NCBI GenBank assembly: GCA_937911745.1 | Contig: CALDPX010000019.1 | Coordinates: 1-6,708, forward strand | Reading direction: 5' to 3' | Length of the DNA: 6,708 nucleotides | Source of the DNA: an uncultured Alistipes sp. | GTDB taxonomy: Bacteria; Bacteroidota; Bacteroidia; Bacteroidales; Rikenellaceae | In this document: piece by piece, positions 1 to 5,805 of the stretch | Layout: every line of letters begins with the position of its first letter | How positions within the stretch are numbered: position 1 is the stretch's first letter | The notes under the pieces: generated by a model | Databases searched by the model: none | What the model saw: the letters and a program-made list of their open reading frames with translations, nothing else | Told to the model about the DNA's origin: nothing | Program-made: the position numbers and the translations under genes

Positions 1-1
1 T

Positions 2-622
2 GCGGCATTGGATAAGAAAATCGCTAAAAAACAACTCCTCAAACAAGGTGCTATGTGCAAACTTTTATCTTTGTCTGGTAGAGGTAAAAAGTGGTTTAAT
101 ACCAGGTTGGGGGATGTCGTAAATATTCGTAAAGGCAGTATGCTTACTTCTGACAAGTTTGTTGCAGGGAATATTCCTGTAATTGCAGGAGGTAGGATTC
201 CTGCGGGTTATCATAATGTAGCGAATAGACCTGCAAATACTATTACCATTAGTGCATCAGGCGCCAGTGCTGGATATGTAGCGTTATATAATATGCCTAT
301 TTTTGCAACAGATTGTTCAACTATAGAACCTTGCTCAACATACGACATTCATTATATTTATCATCTGCTGAAGTATTATCAGTCAGAAATTTTTGCAATG
401 CAGACTGGTGGTGCACAACCACATGTCCATCCATCAGATTTGAATGAGTTGCAAATACTCTATGCAAAAGACATTGAGGAGCAACAAGCAATTGCTACTA
501 TATTAAGTGATATGGATAAGGAGATTGCCGATCTTGAAGCCCAGCGCGATAAGTACCGCCTCCTAAAATCGGGTATGATGCAAAAACTCCTAACTGGACA
601 AATAAGATTAAAAACAGAATAA
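2..622 (+). CDS. hsdS: Type I restriction-modification specificity subunit HsdS, 3' part (5' end outside the window)
   Basis: HsdS recognises the bipartite DNA target and holds the HsdM and HsdR subunits together. The visible 207 codons run from the central conserved helix to the C-terminus. The frame is open to the window edge (Ala-Ala-Leu-Asp before the first Lys), so the TTG at position 8 is not a real start. Counting from that TTG: residues 1-20 are the end of the central spacer helix (LLKQGAMCKLL), then W29-F30 and RLGDV (33-37) open the second target-recognition domain. That domain runs to about residue 150, with GNIPVIAGG (54-62), ANTITIS (76-82) and GGAQPHVHPSDL (134-145). Residues 157-201 form the C-terminal conserved coiled coil (EEQQAIATILSDMDKEI, then LLKSGMMQKLLTGQIRL). 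A full HsdS is about 400 residues, so roughly half is missing, together with hsdM, which is expected further upstream. The stop lies 3 bases before the next gene. Confidence 0.93.
   Translation, partial: AALDKKIAKKQLLKQGAMCKLLSLSGRGKKWFNTRLGDVVNIRKGSMLTSDKFVAGNIPVIAGGRIPAGYHNVANRPANTITISASGASAGYVALYNMPIFATDCSTIEPCSTYDIHYIYHLLKYYQSEIFAMQTGGAQPHVHPSDLNELQILYAKDIEEQQAIATILSDMDKEIADLEAQRDKYRLLKSGMMQKLLTGQIRLKTE
611..622 (+). repeat. 12-bp direct repeat, copy 1 (3' end of hsdS)
   Basis: The sequence AAAACAGAATAA encodes Lys-Thr-Glu-stop at the end of hsdS. The identical 12 bases recur in the same frame at 944-955 at the end of the next gene, 333 bases further on. In both places a start codon follows within 3-4 bases. 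The two copies bracket the small gene, so recombination between them would remove it and leave both hsdS and the Abi-alpha gene intact. Confidence 0.7.
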
Positions 623-625
623 GAT

Positions 626-955
626 ATGAAACTATTGGTATCACAAAAGAATATACTCGCAGATATAGTGGAACACTCAGGGTATAAATTATGTGATTTT
701 GAGTTTTTGGAATCATCAAATGATGGTTGTGTTATAGTTGTAAAACGAGATAAAGAGTTACTATTTAATTTTAGAGACAGCATTCAAGGAGCGGGTTATT
801 GTGATATCTATTATAAACCAACAAATAAGCAATCTTGCAAACATATCTACCTATCTATAGATACTTTTGAAGAGGTGATTCCATACTTTCAAGAATGGTT
901 AGATTGCCTTTCTTTAGAAGTTGGAGTTGAAGATAAATGGAATAAAACAGAATAA
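626..955 (+). CDS. Small protein of unknown function between hsdS and the Abi-alpha gene (109 aa)
   Basis: I do not firmly recognise this gene. It starts with ATG 3 bases after the hsdS stop and ends 4 bases before the next ATG, so it is almost certainly co-transcribed. The product is soluble and acidic to neutral, with no signal peptide or membrane segment. The N-terminus (residues 1-27) has an SQK..L..I..HSGY..CDFEF pattern. The middle alternates short beta-like stretches (CVIVVK 35-40, LLFNF 45-49, CDIYY 59-63). The end is helical (FEEVIPYFQEWLDCLSLEV, 81-99), followed by ED.W. From memory, small proteins with a Q...I...G..DFE start and an F..WL..L..E....D.W end occur in front of larger effector genes in defence loci; this is a loose resemblance, not a family assignment. 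It has four cysteines, not arranged as a zinc site. Its 18/60 G+C at 661-720 is far below that of hsdR. Confidence 0.75.
   Translation: MKLLVSQKNILADIVEHSGYKLCDFEFLESSNDGCVIVVKRDKELLFNFRDSIQGAGYCDIYYKPTNKQSCKHIYLSIDTFEEVIPYFQEWLDCLSLEVGVEDKWNKTE
944..955 (+). repeat. 12-bp direct repeat, copy 2 (3' end of the small gene)
   Basis: This is an exact copy of the 12 bases at 611-622 (AAAACAGAATAA), again encoding Lys-Thr-Glu-stop and again directly before the next start codon. The bases beyond either end differ between the two copies. In AT-rich DNA a 12-mer could recur by chance, but the matching frame and matching gene-end position make a duplication or insertion junction plausible. Confidence 0.7.
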
Positions 956-959
956 TATT

Positions 960-1748
960 ATGGCAAACGAAATTTCAAAAGGGATTATTGACAAGGCTGA
1001 TGGTGTGTTAGTTGAAGTTTACAAGGATGCGTTAAGCCCTGCAGTAAAACCCATAGGAGAGATTCTCAGTTTTCTACCTCGAACAGTAAAGGTCGCATTT
1101 AATGGCGTAGAGAAGTGGCTTATCAATAAGGAGGAGACGCTAAGGTTAACAGCAGAATCTGTACGAGAAAAAATTAAAGATGTGCCAGAAGAAAAATTGG
1201 TAGAGCCAGAACCATATGTTGCTATACCAGCGATGCAACAATTGAGTTATTGCGTAAATAACGAGGAATTGCGAGAGCTATATGCTAATTTGTTAGTATC
1301 ATCAATGAATGCCGATAAGAAATGGCAAGTGCATCCCGCATTTGTAGATATTATCAAGCAGTTAACACCAGATGAAGCAAAGTTTATTCGCAACTTACGT
1401 CCGTTTGTTTCTATTAGTAATCCATTAATTGATGTGAGAATAGAGTACGATCAAAATGGTGGTGGGAGAACTATAATATCAAATTTCACAAATGTTGGAT
1501 TAGATAAGATTGATTGTCCTCAGAATATAGGCTCGTATATTGACAATTTAGAGCGTCTAAAACTAATATGCATTCCACCCACGATGTCTCTGACAAATAA
1601 AGATTTATACGAACCTTTAAAAACACATTATCTTCTTACTAACAGTCTACCTAAACAATTAGGGCCTAATCAAAAGATTGGTTATGATTACAAAGTGTTC
1701 AATCTAACAAATTTTGGTTTTGATTTCGTTAATATATGTTGTAAATAA
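960..1748 (+). CDS. Abortive-infection alpha (Abi-alpha / DUF4393) family protein
   Basis: This is a 262-residue protein of the Abi-alpha/DUF4393 type, a family linked to phage abortive infection whose biochemical action is not known to me. Recognition rests on the order of conserved blocks: YKDALSPAVKPIGEIL (21-36), FLPRTVKVAFNGVEKWLI (38-55), then PEEKLVEPEPYVAIPAMQQLSY (76-97), EELRELYANLLVSSMN (102-117) and VHPAFVDIIKQLTPDEAKFI (124-143). Residues 30-50 are hydrophobic with glycines and prolines and could touch a membrane, but no clear transmembrane helix is seen. The C-terminal half (150-262) is more variable. ATG 960 is chosen because it follows the upstream stop by 4 bases; an in-frame TTG at 921 would overlap the small gene and add 13 unconserved residues. 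It sits between hsdS and hsdR, 8 bases before hsdR, suggesting a backup defence expressed with the restriction system. G+C is 20/60 at 1441-1500. Confidence 0.85.
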   Translation: MANEISKGIIDKADGVLVEVYKDALSPAVKPIGEILSFLPRTVKVAFNGVEKWLINKEETLRLTAESVREKIKDVPEEKLVEPEPYVAIPAMQQLSYCVNNEELRELYANLLVSSMNADKKWQVHPAFVDIIKQLTPDEAKFIRNLRPFVSISNPLIDVRIEYDQNGGGRTIISNFTNVGLDKIDCPQNIGSYIDNLERLKLICIPPTMSLTNKDLYEPLKTHYLLTNSLPKQLGPNQKIGYDYKVFNLTNFGFDFVNICCK

Positions 1749-1756
1749 ATAACACT

Positions 1757-4700
1757 ATGGACACAAACATCGGGGCAAAGGAGCGTGTTACGCAAAATAG
1801 ATTGATAGGGCTTTTTAAGCGTGTATTGAAGTACACCTATCTCGGCAATTGGGAGAAGCGTGAGGGCAATAGCAATGTCGAGGAGGAGTATCTCACGGCA
1901 TATCTCGCTCGTCGTGGATATACCGACAAGGAGATACGCAGTGCCATCGCCAAACTTAAGCAGGCGGCAGGCTCGCTTGGTGGCGGACTGTACAACGCCA
2001 ACAAGGAGGTCTATACCTTGTTGCGCTACGGCGTGAATGTGCAGGCGGAGGTGACCGAAAAGAAGAAGATGGTACACCTTATTGAGTGGGCAAACCCGAT
2101 GGAGAATGATTTTCAGATTGCCGAGGAGATAACCATACACGGCTCAAGCGACCGCCGCCCCGATCTGGTCGTTTATGCCAATGGTATTGCCCTTGCGGTG
2201 ATAGAGCTGAAGCGTAGCACTGTGTCCGCACACGAGGGTATTCGTCAGAATATCCGCAACCAGCAAGATGGTTATATCCCCCGATTTTTCACGACAATAC
2301 AGCTCCTCTTTACGGGTAATGATACCGAGGGTTTGCACTATGGAGTAATCAAGACGCCCGAGAAGTTCTGGCTTCGTTGGAAAGAGCCGTGCGGTGAGCC
2401 TTGTGCAAAGCCTCACTTCACAGCAGAGGAGTATCCAAATGAGTTAGACCGTAGTGTGTTACAGTTCTTTGAGCCAGCGAGATTGTTGGAGTATATTCAC
2501 GACTTCATAATCTTTGACGGTGGCGTAAAGAAGGCTGCACGACCTAACCAGTATTTTGCCATAAAGGCGGCACAGCCACGAGTTCGCAACAAGCAAAATG
2601 GCATAATCTGGCACTCACAAGGTTCAGGCAAGTCGCTAACGATGGTGTGGTTAGCACAGTGGATACGCGAGAATGTGGAGGATGCTCGTGTGGTAATCAT
2701 CACTGACCGTGACGAGTTGGATAAGCAGATAGAGAACGGTTTTAAGGATGCTGGCGAGCAGATAAAGCGAGCAACGAGTGGCGATAAGCTAATAGGTATG
2801 CTCAACGCTGCCGAGCCGTGGCTGATATGTTCGTTGATACACAAATTTGGCAACAAGAACGATGGCGACACCATTTCGGTAGGAGGTAAAAAGGCGACCA
2901 AATCGCTCGACCTCTACCTTGACGAGTTGGCAAAGTCGTTGCCTGCGGATTTCCGAGCAAAGGGAAACATCTATGTCTTTATTGATGAGTGTCACCGTAC
3001 ACAGGGCGGTATGCTCCACGAAGCGATGAAGCACATAATGGGCAACGATGTGATGCTAATAGGTTTTACAGGTACACCATTGCTTCATACAGACAAAAAG
3101 AAATCCATTGAGACATTTGGCTCGTATATCCACAGTTACAAGTTCAATGAGGCAGTTGAGGATGGCGTTATTCTCGACCTGCGCTACGAGGCTCGCAATG
3201 TGGAGCAGTATCTCGGCAAGCGAGAAAAGATAGACGAGTGGTTTGATGCCAAAACAAAGGGTTTGAGTTCGGTTGCTCGTGCCGCACTAAAAGAGCGTTG
3301 GGCAAAGATGGAGAAGTTGTTTAGTAGCAAGGAGCGCATAGACCGTATTGTGGCAGACATTTGCCAAGATATGAGCACGAAGCGTGCTTTGTCGGGTGGC
3401 TATGGAAATGCTATGCTTGTAGCCGACAGCATCTATCAGGCGTGCCGCTATTGGGAGGTGTTCCAGACAACGGAACTCAAAGGACATTGTGCCGTGGTTA
3501 CAAGTTACGATGCAAGCACCGCATCGGTGAAAGATGAGTATCAGGGCGATGGCGAGACTGAGGATCTGACAAAGTATGAAATTTACCAAAAGATGATAGG
3601 CGACCAAACTACCGATCAATTTGAAGCGTGGGCAAAGCAAGAATTTATCGACCATCCGGGAGATATGAAACTTCTGATTGTGGTGGATAAGTTGTTGACC
3701 GGCTTTGATGCACCATCTGCCACCTATCTCTATATCGACAAGAAGATGCGTGACCACAACCTTTTCCAAGCCATCTGCCGAGTTAATCGCGTGGATAGCG
3801 AGGAGAAGGACTATGGCTATATTGTCGATTATCAAGACCTATTCGGTGCTGTCAAAAGTGCTATTGAGGACTATACCAATGGTGCATTTGATGGATACGA
3901 TGCTGATGATATCAAGGGCTTGCTCACTAAACGTCTTGCTGAAGCTCGAAAAGCGTTGGAGGAGGCATTGCAGGCAGTACACACTATGTGTGAGGTGATA
4001 CATCCGCAGACAAGAGAGGCATATTTTGCCTACTTTGTCTATGCCGAGGCTACTCCTATAGAGGAGCAGCAAAAGGAGTGCGAGGCAAATGCTAACAAGA
4101 GAGAGACATTCTACAAACTTGTTTCACGCTTAGTGCGACGATATATCGACCTTGCCAACGATATGGAAGCTGCTGGCTTCACGGCAGAAGAGACGGCAGA
4201 TATTAAGAAGCAGGTGGATTATTACAACGACATAAAGGATGAGCTTAAGTTGAAGAGTGGCGATGCGCTGGACTTGAAGTATTACGACCCAGCAATGCGC
4301 CAGCTAATCGACAACTATGTTCGCGCAGAGGATAGTGAGAAGTTGGTCGATTTGGCAGATATCTCTTTCCTCGACTTAATTGATACGGATGGCGACAAGG
4401 CAATCGATTCGCTACCAAAGAAGATTAAGCAAAATGAGCGCTCTGTGGCAGAGGTATTGGCTGCCAATATGCGTAAGATGATTATCAGTGAACGCCCCAA
4501 TAACCCAGCCTACTTTGATAAAATGTCGGAGTTGCTCAATCAACTGCTTCAAGAGCAGAAAGATGGTAAACTACAATATAAAGAACTTATTGGTAAGCTT
4601 ATTGATAAACTCAAAGAGGCACGCTCGACAGTAAAGGCTAAATACCCTGCATCAATTGACACAAAAGGCAAGCAGTCGTTATACGACAATCTCAGCAACG

Positions 4701-4891
4701 ATGAGGCTTTGACGCTCCGTGTTCACGACACAATCAAGGCAAATGCTCGTGATGGCTTCCGTGATATGGATGGTAGCGGTATGAAAAAGATGAGAGCGCT
4801 ACGCAGAGCAGTTGAGAGCGTATTGCAAGGCTTTGAAGCAGACAAGATCGATGATATTATGCAAATCATAGTTGCACAAAAGGAGTACTAA
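1757..4891 (+). CDS. hsdR: Type I restriction endonuclease subunit R (HsdR), DNA translocase and nuclease
   Basis: HsdR supplies ATP-driven DNA translocation and double-strand cleavage to the type I complex. At 1044 residues it has the family's usual full length. The N-terminal PD-(D/E)xK nuclease is intact: P135-D136 in RRPDLVVY and E150-L-K152 in AVIELKRS. The two RecA-like motor domains follow: Walker A GSGKS (289-293, K292), motif II DECHR (410-414), motif III GFTGTP (436-441), motif V DKLLTGFDAP (644-653) and motif VI QAICRVNR (671-678). The region after about 700 is helical and would dock to the methylase core. No frameshift or lost catalytic residue is visible, so the subunit should be active. 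ATG 1757 is 8 bases after the Abi-alpha stop, with only an A-rich leader and no Shine-Dalgarno sequence. The stop codon overlaps the next start by one base. G+C (33/60 at 2101-2160) is clearly higher than in the three genes before it. Confidence 0.98.
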   Translation: MDTNIGAKERVTQNRLIGLFKRVLKYTYLGNWEKREGNSNVEEEYLTAYLARRGYTDKEIRSAIAKLKQAAGSLGGGLYNANKEVYTLLRYGVNVQAEVTEKKKMVHLIEWANPMENDFQIAEEITIHGSSDRRPDLVVYANGIALAVIELKRSTVSAHEGIRQNIRNQQDGYIPRFFTTIQLLFTGNDTEGLHYGVIKTPEKFWLRWKEPCGEPCAKPHFTAEEYPNELDRSVLQFFEPARLLEYIHDFIIFDGGVKKAARPNQYFAIKAAQPRVRNKQNGIIWHSQGSGKSLTMVWLAQWIRENVEDARVVIITDRDELDKQIENGFKDAGEQIKRATSGDKLIGMLNAAEPWLICSLIHKFGNKNDGDTISVGGKKATKSLDLYLDELAKSLPADFRAKGNIYVFIDECHRTQGGMLHEAMKHIMGNDVMLIGFTGTPLLHTDKKKSIETFGSYIHSYKFNEAVEDGVILDLRYEARNVEQYLGKREKIDEWFDAKTKGLSSVARAALKERWAKMEKLFSSKERIDRIVADICQDMSTKRALSGGYGNAMLVADSIYQACRYWEVFQTTELKGHCAVVTSYDASTASVKDEYQGDGETEDLTKYEIYQKMIGDQTTDQFEAWAKQEFIDHPGDMKLLIVVDKLLTGFDAPSATYLYIDKKMRDHNLFQAICRVNRVDSEEKDYGYIVDYQDLFGAVKSAIEDYTNGAFDGYDADDIKGLLTKRLAEARKALEEALQAVHTMCEVIHPQTREAYFAYFVYAEATPIEEQQKECEANANKRETFYKLVSRLVRRYIDLANDMEAAGFTAEETADIKKQVDYYNDIKDELKLKSGDALDLKYYDPAMRQLIDNYVRAEDSEKLVDLADISFLDLIDTDGDKAIDSLPKKIKQNERSVAEVLAANMRKMIISERPNNPAYFDKMSELLNQLLQEQKDGKLQYKELIGKLIDKLKEARSTVKAKYPASIDTKGKQSLYDNLSNDEALTLRVHDTIKANARDGFRDMDGSGMKKMRALRRAVESVLQGFEADKIDDIMQIIVAQKEY
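4879..4885 (+). promoter_or_regulatory. Shine-Dalgarno sequence for the metallopeptidase gene, inside the hsdR 3' end
   Basis: AAAGGAG lies five bases before ATG 4891 and within the last codons of hsdR. None of the other complete genes in the window has such a site, in keeping with Bacteroidales habit. Together with the TAATG stop/start overlap it points to re-initiation by ribosomes that finish hsdR. Confidence 0.6.
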
Positions 4892-5586
4892 TGAAGATTA
4901 TTAGTGTACCTGATATATCTGCTGAGGTCGAGTGGAAGGAGATAAAGAATGTGCATCTTACAATCTATCCTCCCAATGCTCGTATTCATGTATCAGCCCC
5001 TTTGTCAATGACCGAGGAGGCTGTTAGACTCTTTTTGATTACGAAACTACCGTGGATCAAGCAGCGTGTGTCGCAGATCCTTGACCAGAACAGACAAACT
5101 CCTCGTGAATATGTATCGGGCGAGAATCACTACTTCAAGGGACATCGTTATCGTTTGAAGGTTATTCAGCATAATGGACCTGCGAAGGTGGAGTTAATGG
5201 GTAATGAGGTCATTGTGCTGTATGTTCGCAATGGTGCTACAGAAGAGCGCAAGGCAGAGATACTTCGTGAATGGTATCGTGCAGAGTTTAAGGAGATATT
5301 GCCAGCTTTAATCGCCAAGTGGGAAGAGGTCCTTGGTGTTAAGGCTAACAAATGGGAGGTTAAACTAATGAAGACCTTATGGGGCAGCTGCAACCACCGC
5401 ACTCGCAATATTATATTCAATCTGGAGTTGATAAAGAAACCTTTACACTGCATCGAATATATTGTTGTACACGAACTTCTTCATATAAAAGTGCGTCTTC
5501 ATAATGAAGAATATACAGCATTATTAAATCGATATTTTCCAAACTGGCGACAACTGAAAGAGGAATTAAATGAGTTTATAGTATAG
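4891..5586 (+). CDS. YgjP-like zinc metallopeptidase (COG1451 / DUF45, annotated as M48 family)
   Basis: This is a 231-residue predicted zinc-dependent protease, cytoplasmic, with no signal peptide or membrane helix. The catalytic HELLH (H194, E195, H198) lies in CIEYIVVHELLHIK, with a likely third zinc ligand at H204 in the RLHNEEY segment. The family's WGSC motif is at W164-C167, followed by R..IIFNLELI (172-181). The N-terminal 100 residues form the usual beta-rich portion, with LTIYPPNARIHVSAP at 23-37 and LPWIKQRV at 53-60. The start overlaps the hsdR stop by one base (TAATG) and carries its own Shine-Dalgarno sequence, so its output is tied to hsdR. From memory, COG1451 genes are recurrent neighbours of type I restriction genes, but no substrate is established. 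An inference is control of HsdR level or activity, in analogy to ClpXP, which degrades HsdR in E. coli. G+C falls from 28/60 (5221-5280) to 19/60 (5461-5520) near the 3' end. Confidence 0.9.
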   Translation: MKIISVPDISAEVEWKEIKNVHLTIYPPNARIHVSAPLSMTEEAVRLFLITKLPWIKQRVSQILDQNRQTPREYVSGENHYFKGHRYRLKVIQHNGPAKVELMGNEVIVLYVRNGATEERKAEILREWYRAEFKEILPALIAKWEEVLGVKANKWEVKLMKTLWGSCNHRTRNIIFNLELIKKPLHCIEYIVVHELLHIKVRLHNEEYTALLNRYFPNWRQLKEELNEFIV

Positions 5587-5764
5587 TGTAAACAAATGTT
5601 TGGTTTGGAACTTATAACATTGATAAAACACTATCTATAAGTGAAATATATGGCTATAAGATAATATCACTATCATAGAATGGATACCATATATCCGAAG
5701 CAATTAGAAAAATTCAAATGCACTCGGATAAATGGTCCTACGATGTGGCTATGTATGTAATAAG
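5587..5764. other. AT-rich spacer between the operon end and the terminator, no convincing gene
   Basis: This is a 3' untranslated stretch between the peptidase stop and the hairpin. Two frames give short peptides: ATG 5680 (26 codons before the stop) and ATG 5718 (29 codons, running through the hairpin). Neither resembles a protein I know. A 5-bp stem (GGATA/TATCC) occurs near 5682-5696. I see no tRNA, no recognisable recombination site, and no match to the hsdS repeat segments. Confidence 0.5.
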
Positions 5765-5805
5765 CAAGGTGCTCGGCTATGACCGGGCACCTTGTTGTTT
5801 TTATT
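5765..5805 (+). terminator. Rho-independent terminator at the end of the restriction operon
   Basis: A 12-bp stem is formed by 5765-5776 (CAAGGTGCTCGG) and 5783-5794 (CCGGGCACCTTG) with a single G-U pair and a 6-base loop (CTATGA). It is followed by TTGTTTTTATT. The U-rich tail fits + strand transcription from the operon. On the - strand the stem begins 9 bases after the recombinase stop codon, but what follows it is only moderately T-rich (CTTATTACAT), so bidirectional use is possible and weaker in that direction. Confidence 0.85.

Noticed and set aside
8..10. TTG as start codon of the hsdS fragment
   Set aside because: The frame is open upstream to the window edge and the residues belong in the middle of the HsdS central conserved helix; the gene is simply cut by the window.
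921..959. TTG 921 as start of the Abi-alpha gene
   Set aside because: It would overlap the small gene and add 13 residues outside the conserved part; ATG 960 directly follows the preceding stop.
1712..1745. Bacteroides-type promoter (TTTG ... TAnnTTTG) before hsdR
   Set aside because: A TTTG at 1713-1716 is present but the -7 element is only a partial match (TATATGTTG) with poor spacing; read-through from upstream is the simpler explanation.
3287..3835. 182-codon open frame on the - strand within hsdR
   Set aside because: It is antisense to the motor domains of HsdR, with cysteine- and isoleucine-rich composition and no recognisable motif; a shadow of the real gene. The same holds for the other antisense frames in hsdR.
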